NCBI RefSeq assembly: GCF_030817595.1
Contig: NZ_JAUSZN010000001.1
Location: forward strand, 5,020,001-5,084,000
Source of the DNA: Neobacillus niacini
GTDB taxonomy: Bacteria; Bacillota; Bacilli; Bacillales; Cytobacillaceae
Direction of reading: 5' to 3'
Length of the DNA stretch: 64,000 nucleotides
The notes below the pieces were generated by a model. That model had not been told where the DNA came from, made no database searches, and saw only the letters and a program-made list of their open reading frames with translations. Position numbers and translations under genes: made by a program. The first letter of the stretch is position 1. Every line of letters starts with the position of its first letter. Shown here piece by piece: positions 18,713-27,249 of this stretch.

Positions 18713-20931
18713 AGAATAAACAAGTGATATACAATAATAATTTTGACTTGCACTCCCTAAATAAATTTTCGAGTGTTATGACTTTAGGAAATGGCTATTT
18801 AGGTGTCCGTGCAGCCTATGAGGAGTACTATACTGGTCAAACTCGCGGGATGTATGTGGCAGGTGTCTATAATAAAGCGAGTGCAAATGACACGTCAGAT
18901 CTCGTCAATTTACCGGACATTTTTGGTATGTTGATTGAGATTGACGGAAAAATCTTTTCCATGCTAGAAGGACAAGTGCTTTCTTATCAGAGAGCTTTAA
19001 TAGTAGAGACTGGTGAGCTAAGACGGGAGTTCATTTGGAAAAACAAAACGGGTGCCCGCTTTCAATTTGTTTTTCAACGTTTTGTTGCCAAGGACAGATT
19101 ACATTTGCTTGCTTCAAAGGTAACGATTACAAGTTTGGACCAACAGGCGAGAATTAAGATTATTACCGGAATTGATGCCCAGCAGACAAACTTCGGCAGA
19201 CAACATTTAATAGAAGAAAGTGTCCGTGTTTTTAACGAAGAGATTCTTCAAGGAGTCTATCAAACGACAGAGACTGGAATTACGATTGCGATAGCAGCAA
19301 GCATACATGCTCCAGTGGCAAGCCGGATTTCTTTTTCCGCAAAAAACCGTCAGTTGAATGCAGCAATTGTTCAGGATATTGCAAAAGATGAGCCCTTTGT
19401 ATTTGAAAAAATCGGAACCGTTTACACCTCGCTTGAAAGTGAAAATCCAGAAAGTGATGGTTTAGCAGATCTTAAGGTAAATAGATTGCTAGGTTATGAG
19501 GCTCTGTTTGAAAAATCTGCAAATGCATGGCAGGAGTTTTGGCTGCAAAAGGGAATCGAAATCCAGTCTACAGATGAATTTGACCAGACTGCAATGGATT
19601 TTGCACTCTATCACATGGAGATTATGACGCCTGCTCATGACGAGCGTTTCAGTGTCGGTGCCAAAGGGTTAACAGGAGAAGGGTATAAAGGCCATGTCTT
19701 TTGGGACACTGAAATTTTTATTGCTCCTTTTCATCTGTTCACAGAGCCTGAAACGGCGAAAAAGCTTTTGCGTTACCGCTACCTCCATTTGCAGCAGGCA
19801 AAGGAAAAGGCGGCTCAAAATGGATATGAAGGTGCGTTATTCCCGTGGGAAAGTGCTTTATCGGGGAAAGAGGAAACACCGGAGTTTGCAGCGATCAACA
19901 TACGGACCGGAACTCGGCAAAAGGTAGCCTCTTCACTAAGTGAGCACCACATTGTTGCGGATATTGCCTTTCTTGTTGTCCAGTATTTCCAAAACACATT
20001 GGATCAAGAGTTCATGAAAAATGAAGGCCTTGCACTGCTTAAAGAAACGGCACAGTTTTGGATTAGCCGTACAGTAGAAGAAGGTAACAAGCTTTCCATC
20101 AAAGATGTAATCGGGCCGGATGAATACACAGAGCACATTGACAACAACACCTATACGAATTACATGGCGTACTACAATGTAGAACAAGCCCTTTATTTTA
20201 TGGATCAATTCGAGGATAGTGATGAACAGCTTGTCAGCCAGGGAATGGACTTTTTAAAACGTTTGTATCTTCCTGTGCCTAATGAAGACAAAATCATTCC
20301 GCAGGATGATACCTTCTTATCCAAGCCTGAAATTGACTTAACCCCTTATAAACAAACACAGGGAAGTCAGGCAATTTTGCTCGATTATTCGCGTGCTGAG
20401 GTCAATGAAATGCAGATTTTGAAACAAGCAGATACTGTCATGCTACTATATCTGTTCCCAGATTTGTTTCCAAAAGAAGTTGTTGCAAAAAACCTCCATT
20501 ATTACGAAGAACATACCATTCATGACTCTTCTCTCAGCAAGGCGATCCACGCGATTGTTGCAGCGCGCTGCGGGGATGATGAAGTTGCCTATCGTTTCTT
20601 TAAGGAAGCATGCTTAATTGATTTAGGGCCAAATCCGCATTCCTCAGATGAAGGAATACATGCCGCTTCTTTAGGGGCTATTTGGCTGACTGCCATGTTT
20701 GGTTTTGCAAATATGTCACAAGCTGCAGGACGTCTTACTTTTAACCCTAAGTTACCAAAAAACTGGTCAGAACTTGCCTTTCCACTTACGTATCAGGGGC
20801 GGAAACTTACCGTCAAATTGACTCACGAACGTATCGAGATTGTGAAGCTTGCAGGGTTGGATTTAGATGTTGAGATTAACGGTGATCAATATCATTTGAG
20901 TGACCGAGTTGAAGCTGAAATTGAGAATTAG
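18709..20931 (+). CDS. ycjT: GH65 disaccharide phosphorylase, probable kojibiose phosphorylase (YcjT-like)
   Basis: A 740-residue inverting glycoside phosphorylase of family 65. The catalytic acid is E472 in GPDEYTEHIDN. The substrate-binding block GHVFWDTEIFIAPF and the phosphate-region motif KQADTVMLLYLFPD are both present. The family releases beta-glucose 1-phosphate from alpha-disaccharides. E. coli YcjT acts on kojibiose, and the GPDEYTE context is of that general type, but maltose, trehalose or nigerose cannot be excluded from sequence alone. The downstream beta-phosphoglucomutase matches the beta-glucose 1-phosphate product. Confidence 0.88.
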   Translation: MKNKQVIYNNNFDLHSLNKFSSVMTLGNGYLGVRAAYEEYYTGQTRGMYVAGVYNKASANDTSDLVNLPDIFGMLIEIDGKIFSMLEGQVLSYQRALIVETGELRREFIWKNKTGARFQFVFQRFVAKDRLHLLASKVTITSLDQQARIKIITGIDAQQTNFGRQHLIEESVRVFNEEILQGVYQTTETGITIAIAASIHAPVASRISFSAKNRQLNAAIVQDIAKDEPFVFEKIGTVYTSLESENPESDGLADLKVNRLLGYEALFEKSANAWQEFWLQKGIEIQSTDEFDQTAMDFALYHMEIMTPAHDERFSVGAKGLTGEGYKGHVFWDTEIFIAPFHLFTEPETAKKLLRYRYLHLQQAKEKAAQNGYEGALFPWESALSGKEETPEFAAINIRTGTRQKVASSLSEHHIVADIAFLVVQYFQNTLDQEFMKNEGLALLKETAQFWISRTVEEGNKLSIKDVIGPDEYTEHIDNNTYTNYMAYYNVEQALYFMDQFEDSDEQLVSQGMDFLKRLYLPVPNEDKIIPQDDTFLSKPEIDLTPYKQTQGSQAILLDYSRAEVNEMQILKQADTVMLLYLFPDLFPKEVVAKNLHYYEEHTIHDSSLSKAIHAIVAARCGDDEVAYRFFKEACLIDLGPNPHSSDEGIHAASLGAIWLTAMFGFANMSQAAGRLTFNPKLPKNWSELAFPLTYQGRKLTVKLTHERIEIVKLAGLDLDVEINGDQYHLSDRVEAEIEN

Positions 20932-20942
20932 GGGAATGAGAT

Positions 20943-21614
20943 ATGGAAAAAAAACATATAGAAGCAGTTGTTTTTGATCTGGATGGAGTGATTACCGATA
21001 CGGCACATTATCATTTCCTTGCGTGGAAACAGCTGGCAGAAGAAGTGGGAATTACGATTGACGAAGTATTTAATGAAAGACTGAAAGGAATCAGCCGTAT
21101 GGATTCCCTTGAGTTAATTTTAATAGAGGGAAATCGGCAGAATGATTTTACCTTAGCTGAAAAAGAAGAAATGGCGACGAAAAAGAACCTTCACTACTGT
21201 GAGTTCTTAAAAGAATTAACACCAGAAGCTGTTTTACCGGGAATCCTGGAGTTACTTGCAGCAATCAAAGCAGAGGGGATTTCCATTGGCCTTGCTTCCG
21301 TTTCAAAAAATGCAGCAACGGTCCTAAAGGCGCTCCAGTTAGAATCCGCTTTTGATTACTGTGCGGATGCCGCTAAAATTAGCAAATCAAAGCCGGATCC
21401 GGAGATTTTCCTTACAGCCTGCAATGGACTAGGGGCGAATCCAGCCTATTCCATTGGCATTGAAGATGCTCAAGCGGGGATTGAAGCGATAAAAGCAAGC
21501 GGCATGTTTGCGGTTGGTGTCGGCAATTATCTGGAAGGTGCGGATTACAAGGTTGAAGCCACATCTCAACTTGGCTGGGAGATCATAAAGGAACAATACT
21601 TTACTAGATTATAA
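20943..21614 (+). CDS. pgmB: Beta-phosphoglucomutase (YcjU/PgmB-like)
   Basis: A 223-residue HAD phosphatase-fold mutase converting beta-glucose 1-phosphate to glucose 6-phosphate. Nucleophile D12 and acid/base D14 lie in VFDLDGVITDT; the cap domain contains KGISRMDSLELIL; SKPDPEIFL and GIEDAQAGIEA are the remaining core motifs. It is eleven bases after the GH65 stop in the same operon. It completes entry of the GH65 product into glycolysis. Confidence 0.93.
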   Translation: MEKKHIEAVVFDLDGVITDTAHYHFLAWKQLAEEVGITIDEVFNERLKGISRMDSLELILIEGNRQNDFTLAEKEEMATKKNLHYCEFLKELTPEAVLPGILELLAAIKAEGISIGLASVSKNAATVLKALQLESAFDYCADAAKISKSKPDPEIFLTACNGLGANPAYSIGIEDAQAGIEAIKASGMFAVGVGNYLEGADYKVEATSQLGWEIIKEQYFTRL

Positions 21615-21623
21615 TGTTAATAG

Positions 21624-21655
21624 GCCTGTAGACAAATGTTTACAGGTATTTTTTG
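21624..21655 (+). terminator. Terminator after beta-phosphoglucomutase
   Basis: CCTGTA-gacaaatgtt-TACAGG followed by TATTTTTT. It may be partial, with read-through into the glycerate kinase gene. Confidence 0.7.
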
Positions 21656-21679
21656 TAGAGAAAAAGGGGGAGCAGGCAG

Positions 21680-22816
21680 TTGAATATTTTAGTTGCAATG
21701 GATTCCTTAAAGGGAAGCTTGTCATCGTTTGAGGCAAATAGAACAATAGCTGAAGGATTTTCAGCGGTTAGTTCGAATTTTAATATAGTCACCATACCGA
21801 TTGCAGATGGTGGCGAGGGTACGGTAGAGGCGCTAGTCCATGCGACAATTGGACAATTTATTGAAAAAGTAGTTACAGGACCCTTAGGACATCCGGTGAA
21901 CGCGCGATTCGGAATTTTAGGGGACAGGAAAACTGCTGTTATTGAGATAGCGGAAGCGTGTGGATTACCGTTAGTATCTGTAGAGAAGCGTAATCCTCTA
22001 TTTACAACTTCCTTTGGTGTCGGGGAACTTATATTGGAAGCGATGGAACAGGGCTGCCATGAGATTATCATCGGTCTTGGCGGCAGTGCCACCAATGATG
22101 CTGGAGTTGGAATGCTACAGGCCTTAGGGTATCAATTTTTTACTCTGGAAGGTGAGTTTGTTGGATTTGGCGGAGTTGAGCTAAAGAAGATTGCAAGGAT
22201 TGATCCGAGTGCTGTACCCAGACAGGTGAAGGAATTGAAGTTTCGTGTTGCTTGTGATGTAAATAATCCGCTATATGGCTTGAATGGTGCGGCTTATGTT
22301 TATGGACCGCAAAAAGGAGCAACACCAGAGATAGTAAAGGAATTAGATGAGGGCCTTAGAAACTTTGCTGCGGTGGTGTTCGAGCAGGCAGGCAAGGATC
22401 TGCAGCAGATTTCAGGAGCCGGTGCAGCGGGTGGTTTGGGAGCGGCTTTTACTGGGTTCTTAGATGCTGAACTGGAATCTGGTGTACAGCTGATACTTGA
22501 TTACGTGCGGCTTGAGGAAAAGCTACATGGAGTGAACCTTACGATTACAGGAGAGGGGAAGTTGGATGGTCAAACCTCAATGGGGAAAGCCCCTGCCGGA
22601 ATCGCTCATCTTTCAAAAAAACATGGAATCCCCGTGATTGCGCTTGCAGGAGATATTTCAGAAGGGAATCCTTCCTTGCATGAGTCAGGGATAACTTCGT
22701 TCTTTAGCATCGTAAGTGGGCCAGTTGATTTAGAAACAGCCATGGATCTAGAAGTAACCCGGTTAAATTTAAAGAGAACTGCTGAGCAGATAGGCAGGCT
22801 TTTAAAGATCGTTTAG
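21680..22816 (+). CDS. glxK: Glycerate 2-kinase (GlxK/GarK type)
   Basis: A 378-residue glycerate kinase of the GlxK/GarK family, forming 2-phosphoglycerate from D-glycerate and ATP. Family blocks: MDSLKGSLSS at the N-terminus, PIADGGEGTVEAL, GLGGSATNDAGVGMLQALG, and ITGEGKLDGQT-MGKAP. It starts at TTG with GGGGGAG upstream. It sits 65 bp after the operon, separated by a hairpin. No counterpart is part of the E. coli ycj operon, but it fits as the enzyme for glycerate released from glucosylglycerate. That functional link is inference. Confidence 0.92.
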   Translation: MNILVAMDSLKGSLSSFEANRTIAEGFSAVSSNFNIVTIPIADGGEGTVEALVHATIGQFIEKVVTGPLGHPVNARFGILGDRKTAVIEIAEACGLPLVSVEKRNPLFTTSFGVGELILEAMEQGCHEIIIGLGGSATNDAGVGMLQALGYQFFTLEGEFVGFGGVELKKIARIDPSAVPRQVKELKFRVACDVNNPLYGLNGAAYVYGPQKGATPEIVKELDEGLRNFAAVVFEQAGKDLQQISGAGAAGGLGAAFTGFLDAELESGVQLILDYVRLEEKLHGVNLTITGEGKLDGQTSMGKAPAGIAHLSKKHGIPVIALAGDISEGNPSLHESGITSFFSIVSGPVDLETAMDLEVTRLNLKRTAEQIGRLLKIV

Positions 22817-22846
22817 CTTTAAGATTTTTTAAGGGGTAGTAGTGTA

Positions 22847-22896
22847 GTTGGGAGTGACCAATACGTTAGGAGCAAGGGTTTGGGTAACTGCAAGGA
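22847..22896 (+). repeat. Diverged single copy of the 52-bp repeat family
   Basis: It carries GGAGTGACC, then GAGCAAGGGTTTGGGT and an ACTGCAAGG tail in the same order and spacing as the tandem units at 32916-33173. Confidence 0.5.
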
Positions 22897-22910
22897 ATCT
22901 AGATTGACCC

Positions 22911-22960
22911 AAAAGGGTCTGATTCCACGATAAGTTATAATCGTGGAATCAGACCCTTTT
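22911..22960. repeat. Perfect 21-bp inverted repeat (REP-like palindrome)
   Basis: AAAAGGGTCTGATTCCACGAT pairs perfectly with its complement across an 8-nt loop. It has A/T-rich ends and would terminate on either strand. Its length and the GGGTCTGATTCC core suggest a dispersed palindromic element rather than only a terminator. Confidence 0.75.
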
Positions 22961-22997
22961 AGACATCTAGTTGATAGTAAGACATGAAAGAAAGGTG

Positions 22998-23249
22998 TTA
23001 TGCATTATTTTTAAAGTCCTGAAAATGATATAATTCCTTAAATTCAACCCATTTCATCTTTCGTTTCAAATGTTCACGGAAAGAGTGGCTGCTTATTTCT
23101 TGATGCTGGCCATTAAGAAGTGAAATAAACCGCTGTAATCGAACCTGTACTAAAAAATAGTACTGATTGTTTGAATCTAATACAGGGATATCCGTGACTT
23201 TAATTTTCTGTCCAAAAGTATTTTTGAATTCCAGGCTTTTATATAACAA
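22998..23249 (-). CDS. Hypothetical protein, 83 aa
   Basis: A small soluble protein, basic towards the C-terminus (HLKRKMKWVEFKELYHF), with no recognised domain. The listed start is TTG with no clear ribosome binding site. The frame stays open about 14 codons further upstream (reading ERNWKKEDDI). An ATG a little further up is in another frame and would join only through a one-base slip in a run of six A. It may therefore be a real gene with an odd or damaged start, or a decaying one. Confidence 0.45.
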   Translation of the reverse strand: MLYKSLEFKNTFGQKIKVTDIPVLDSNNQYYFLVQVRLQRFISLLNGQHQEISSHSFREHLKRKMKWVEFKELYHFQDFKNNA

Positions 23250-23349
23250 GATATCATCTTCTTTTTTCCAGTTTCTTTCTATTATACCTCATTAACGAGT
23301 TAAAGTATCAAAATATTGTTACTATTTAGTAGACATATTTTATATAAAA

Positions 23350-23378
23350 AAACCAGATTCATTTTCAGAATCTGGTTT
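23350..23378 (-). terminator. Terminator of the polyamine operon
   Basis: AAACCAGATTC / GAATCTGGTTT, 11-bp stem followed on minus by a T-run, ten bases after the nspC stop. Confidence 0.85.
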
Positions 23379-23387
23379 CACAACTGG

Positions 23388-24515
23388 TTACGCTAATCTT
23401 ACTTTAAAATCTTGATAGCCGAATTCACGGACAATACGACAGTCGCCGTCTTTGTCTTGAATAGCAATCGCTGGTAAAGGCATACCATTGAATGTAGTGT
23501 TTTTCACCATTGTATAGATGGCCATATCACCGAAAACTAAACGATCACCGCTCTTTAATGGCTGATCAAAAGAGTAATCACCGATTACATCGCCAGTAAG
23601 ACAGGTTTGTCCGCCAAGACGGTAGGTAAAAGGCTTTTCACCTGCTTCGCCTGATCCAAACAATGGAGGACGATAAGGCATTTCCAAAACGTCTGGCATA
23701 TGACAGGTTGCAGAAGTGTCAAGAATGGCAATCTCGATCCCATTACGATGGAGGTCAAGGACAGAAGTGATTAAATAGCCTGCATTAAGCGCAATCGCTT
23801 CACCTGGCTCAAGATATACTTCTAATCCGTATTTCTCCTGCATTCTTCTGATGCAGTTTTCCAGTCTCGGAATGTCGTAATCTTCTCTTGTAATATGGTG
23901 GCCGCCGCCAAAGTTAATCCATTCCATTTGTGGAAGCCACTCGCCAAACCTAGCTTCGACTGCATTTAGAGTGGTCTCTAAATCGTCAGAGTTTTGCTGA
24001 CAAAGAGTATGGAAATGTAATCCTGAAACACCATCTAGTAAATCAGGACGAAAATCTTCTTGTCTTACACCGAATCTCGAACCTGGGGAACATGGATCAT
24101 AGATTTCATGTCCCACTTGTGTTGAACATTCAGGATTGATACGCAAACCGACTTTTCTGCCAGCTGCAAGGGCTTTGTCCTTAAACTTTTCCAACTGGGA
24201 GAAGGAATTAAAAATAATATGGTCGCAAATAGAAATAATCTCGTCAATTTCATCTTCACGGTAGGCAGGGGCAAAGACATGATTTTCTTTGCCCATTTCT
24301 TCGTAACCTAGTCGTGCCTCGAATAATCCACTTGCTGTTGTTCCGCTTAAATACTTTCCAATGAGGGGATACATTGTTGTCATAGAAAAGGCTTTTTGTG
24401 CTAGTACGATTTTAGCTCCTGTACGTTCCATGACACCGTTCAGGATTTTCAGGTTCTTCTCTAGAAGACCTTCATCGACTACATAACATGGTGTTGGTAA
24501 TTCTTCGAAACGCAT
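23388..24515 (-). CDS. nspC: Carboxynorspermidine/carboxyspermidine decarboxylase
   Basis: A 375-residue PLP enzyme of the alanine-racemase fold (fold III), decarboxylating carboxyspermidine or carboxynorspermidine to spermidine or norspermidine. The PLP lysine is K41 in VLAQKAFS. Other motifs are GLHFHTLCQ, INFGGGHHI, EPGEAIALNAG, and the second active-site cysteine in GGQTCLTGDVIGDY. It lies one base from the upstream synthase gene, so the two form an operon. Length is normal for NspC. Confidence 0.93.
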   Translation of the reverse strand: MRFEELPTPCYVVDEGLLEKNLKILNGVMERTGAKIVLAQKAFSMTTMYPLIGKYLSGTTASGLFEARLGYEEMGKENHVFAPAYREDEIDEIISICDHIIFNSFSQLEKFKDKALAAGRKVGLRINPECSTQVGHEIYDPCSPGSRFGVRQEDFRPDLLDGVSGLHFHTLCQQNSDDLETTLNAVEARFGEWLPQMEWINFGGGHHITREDYDIPRLENCIRRMQEKYGLEVYLEPGEAIALNAGYLITSVLDLHRNGIEIAILDTSATCHMPDVLEMPYRPPLFGSGEAGEKPFTYRLGGQTCLTGDVIGDYSFDQPLKSGDRLVFGDMAIYTMVKNTTFNGMPLPAIAIQDKDGDCRIVREFGYQDFKVRLA

Positions 24516-24516
24516 C

Positions 24517-25755
24517 TTATCGAATGTGCTCCAACTCTTTTTCGTTTACTGGCTCATCAACAAGCACAGGATTAAAATCTTCTACCCATGGAAGTCCCCA
24601 TTTGTTTAACTCTTCCATGAATGGATCTGGATTAAATTCTTCAATATTGAATACGCCTGGTTTATTCCACTTTCCAGTCATAACCATTGCTGCACCGATC
24701 ATTGCAGGAACACCAGTTGTATAAGAGATCGCTTGGGAACCAACTTCTCTGTAGCACTCTTGGTGGTCACAAACGTTGTAAACATAATACTTTACCGGTT
24801 TTCCGTCTTTTTTACCTTGGAAGATACAGCCGATATTAGTTTTTCCAACTGTACGTGGTCCAAGAGAAGCTGGATCTGGTAATACAGCCTTCAAGAACTG
24901 AAGGGGAATGATTTGTTTTCCTTCGAATTCAATTGGTTCGATAGAAGTCATTCCTACATTTTCAAGAGCTTTAAGGTGTGTAATATAGCTTTGGCCAAAT
25001 GTCATGAAGAAACGGATACGCTTAAGGCCAGGCATGTTTTTCGCAAGAGATTCAAGCTCTTCGTGGTAAAGCAGGTACATATCTTTTTGGCCAACTTCAG
25101 CGAAGTCATAAACGCGCTTAATTTCCATTGGCTCCGTTTCAACCCATTCGCCATTTTCCCAGTAACGGCCGTTAGCAGAAACTTCACGGATATTGATTTC
25201 AGGGTTAAAGTTTGTTGCAAACGGATAGCCATGGTCGCCGCCGTTGCAGTCAAGGATATCGATATATTCGATTTCATCAAAATAATGCTTTAATGCATAA
25301 GCAGAGAATACTCCCGTTACACCTGGGTCAAAGCCGCTGCCTAAAAGAGCTGTAATGCCAGCTTTTTCAAAGCGCTCTTTGTATTCCCATTGCCATTTGT
25401 ATTCAAATTTTGCTGTATCTTCAGGCTCGTAGTTCGCTGTATCCATATAGTGTGTCTTTGTTGCAAGACAAGCATCCATAATCGTTAAGTCTTGATATGG
25501 TAATGCTAAGTTCATCACGATATCTGGTTTAACTTCATTGATTAAAGCGATTAACTCATCTACATTGTCTGCGTCTACTTGAGCTGTCGTAATTTTTGTT
25601 TTTGTTGTACCTTCTAATTTTGCCTTTAAATCATCGCATTTTGATTTTGTACGACTTGCGATACAAATCTCTTCAAATACGTCACTGTTTTGAACACATT
25701 TATGAACTGCTACTGATGCGACGCCGCCCGCACCAATGATAAGTGCTTTTCCCAT
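24517..25755 (-). CDS. Carboxynorspermidine synthase (saccharopine dehydrogenase family)
   Basis: A 412-residue NAD(P)H-dependent enzyme that condenses aspartate semialdehyde with putrescine or diaminopropane to carboxyspermidine or carboxynorspermidine. The N-terminal Rossmann motif IIGAGGVASVAVHKC (about 6-20) is followed by the saccharopine-dehydrogenase fold. The stretch GSGFDPGVTGVFSAYA is typical of this subfamily. The start is the ATG at 25755 with GGGAG eight bases upstream; an in-frame TTG at 25770 lies on the ribosome binding site and is rejected. It is directly followed by nspC and preceded by a long leader ending in a terminator. Confidence 0.9.
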   Translation of the reverse strand: MGKALIIGAGGVASVAVHKCVQNSDVFEEICIASRTKSKCDDLKAKLEGTTKTKITTAQVDADNVDELIALINEVKPDIVMNLALPYQDLTIMDACLATKTHYMDTANYEPEDTAKFEYKWQWEYKERFEKAGITALLGSGFDPGVTGVFSAYALKHYFDEIEYIDILDCNGGDHGYPFATNFNPEINIREVSANGRYWENGEWVETEPMEIKRVYDFAEVGQKDMYLLYHEELESLAKNMPGLKRIRFFMTFGQSYITHLKALENVGMTSIEPIEFEGKQIIPLQFLKAVLPDPASLGPRTVGKTNIGCIFQGKKDGKPVKYYVYNVCDHQECYREVGSQAISYTTGVPAMIGAAMVMTGKWNKPGVFNIEEFNPDPFMEELNKWGLPWVEDFNPVLVDEPVNEKELEHIR

Positions 25756-25791
25756 TCTCCTATCTCCCAACTAAATAGATTTTTTTCCAAC

Positions 25792-25838
25792 AAAAAAAAC
25801 AAGTGAAAAAACGCTACGACAGCGCACAACACTTGTTT
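25792..25838 (-). terminator. Terminator in the leader of the carboxynorspermidine operon (possible attenuator)
   Basis: On minus, AAACAAGTG / CACTTGTTT with an inner CGCT/AGCG stem and eight T after it, ending only about 37 nt before the synthase start codon. No gene on this strand lies between it and the LysM/3D terminator at 26380, so it terminates a non-coding leader. Confidence 0.75.
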
Positions 25839-26257
25839 AGATATCTAATAAATATTATAAGCATAGTATCCCGTAAAGCATGGGTATACTCTTAGCATAA
25901 AAGTCCTAGGACATTATGAAAGAAAGCTCACTAATATTCAAAATATATCTTTATAGGATCAGAGTCTATATAGCAAATAATTACTTTTACTACTCTTATT
26001 GACCGTTTCACAAGTTGTGTGCATCTGCACTGGTTGTAAAGTAACCAACTTATAAAATTTGAGCTTTTAACTCAATCAATAAGGCAACTAAAGTTGCCAA
26101 TCGGCATTTGACCCGGCTGTCCGTATGGCCTTAACTTCTTTAGGGAAGTGGTCAAAAATTATCTGCTTGGAAAGACTCAAAGATATAATGAATAACAGCT
26201 TTCCAATAACAACGCTATTTCATATTAGCAGAATATAAATATCACCGCAATAGACAA
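25839..26257 (-). promoter_or_regulatory. Long structured leader upstream of the carboxynorspermidine operon
   Basis: About 420 nt without a plausible gene. A minus-strand promoter candidate is TTGTCT (26252-26257), 16-bp spacer, TATTCT (26230-26235). Hairpins in order on minus include GGCAACTttAGTTGCC, the palindrome GTCCTAGGAC, and AGTATaCCC/GGGATACT just before the terminator. I could not match it to T-box, lysine, SAM, c-di-GMP or c-di-AMP riboswitches by eye. It may be a ligand- or protein-responsive attenuator; this is inference. Confidence 0.5.
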
Positions 26258-26379
26258 TTTAATTTTTTTTCAAGAAGTTTCTTCTTTATTTTTCCAATTA
26301 TATTTTGTGATTAACGCACAGTGAATTTATGATTGTTTATAGCCTTTATTCTCGGTTGTTTTACTGCTTTTTTTCACTC

Positions 26380-26407
26380 AAAAACACAAAAACCCATTAA
26401 AGGGTTT
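26380..26407 (-). terminator. Terminator of the LysM/3D gene
   Basis: AAACCC-tttaat-GGGTTT followed on minus by TTTGTGTTTTT, directly after the stop codon. Confidence 0.6.
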
Positions 26408-26412
26408 CAGTG

Positions 26413-27249
26413 TTAGTTTAAGATGGTTACCTTTAATTGCTTTCTTCCAAAATTGATGGCTTCTGATTTTGACGGGATAAAGACATCAATTTTATTTCCT
26501 TTAATGGCACCGCCTGTATCTCCTGCAATTGCTTCACCATAGCCTTCTACATATACTTTACTGCCGAGCGGTATAACAGTCGGGTCAACAGAGATGACCT
26601 TCTGATTTGGGTTTTCTAAAAGGTTGATCCCAGTGGCCGTAATGCCGGAGCAGCCCTCACAACTAGCCGTATAGGCTGTCGCTTCTACTGTAATTTCCTT
26701 TTGACTAGGTGCTGCAGCTTCTACCGCCGGTGCACTTTCTGTTGGTGCAGGGGCTTGTGCTTCCTCTGCGGGTGCACTTTGTGCAGGTGCTGGCGCTTGC
26801 TCCTCTACTGCAGGTGTACTTTCAGTTGTCGCTTCTGCTGCAGGTGCAGTTTCCTGTTTTGGTTGTTCTGTTAAATCGATATTAGTATTTTCGAAACCTT
26901 CAAAGATTACAAGATTTAATCCAGGATGGATAAGATCAGTATGTAATTGGTTCCATTCTTTCAATTGTGAAACTGTTACCTGATGATTCATGGCTATGTC
27001 CCATAATGTGTCGTCCTGAATAACCGTATATTGTATTTCCGGTGCGACCGTTAGTACATCCCCAGGATGAATAAGGTCAGTAGTAAGATTATTTATCTTT
27101 TGGAGATTTTCTAAAGACATGTTATTTGTCCGTGACAGAGCCCAAAGGGTATCCCCTTTTTGAACTATAATACTTTCAGCTTGGACATTAGCACTTACAG
27201 TTACTGAGAGTACAGCAACTGCTAAAATTGATACGAATTTCTTAAGCAT
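26413..27249 (-). CDS. Secreted cell-wall protein with two LysM repeats and a 3D domain (YocH-like)
   Basis: A 278-residue exported protein. A signal peptide (MLKKFVSILAVAVLSVTVSA) is followed by two LysM peptidoglycan-binding repeats (IIVQKGDTLWALSR and YTVIQDDTLWDIAM). A ~60-residue Pro/Ala/Glu linker comes next, then a C-terminal 3D domain with its conserved Asp residues (EATAYTAS, VDPTVIPLGSKVYV, AGDTGGAIKGNKIDVF), as in lytic transglycosylase-like proteins. The start is the ATG at 27249 with GGAGG eight bases upstream; an earlier ATG would place that site inside the coding region. It probably takes part in peptidoglycan turnover. Confidence 0.88.
   Translation of the reverse strand: MLKKFVSILAVAVLSVTVSANVQAESIIVQKGDTLWALSRTNNMSLENLQKINNLTTDLIHPGDVLTVAPEIQYTVIQDDTLWDIAMNHQVTVSQLKEWNQLHTDLIHPGLNLVIFEGFENTNIDLTEQPKQETAPAAEATTESTPAVEEQAPAPAQSAPAEEAQAPAPTESAPAVEAAAPSQKEITVEATAYTASCEGCSGITATGINLLENPNQKVISVDPTVIPLGSKVYVEGYGEAIAGDTGGAIKGNKIDVFIPSKSEAINFGRKQLKVTILN

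Noticed and set aside
25839..26257. T-box, lysine, SAM or c-di-AMP riboswitch
   Set aside because: No GGTGG-ACCGCG T-box sequence or lysine/SAM/ydaO core was found by eye; left as an unassigned leader pending a covariance search.
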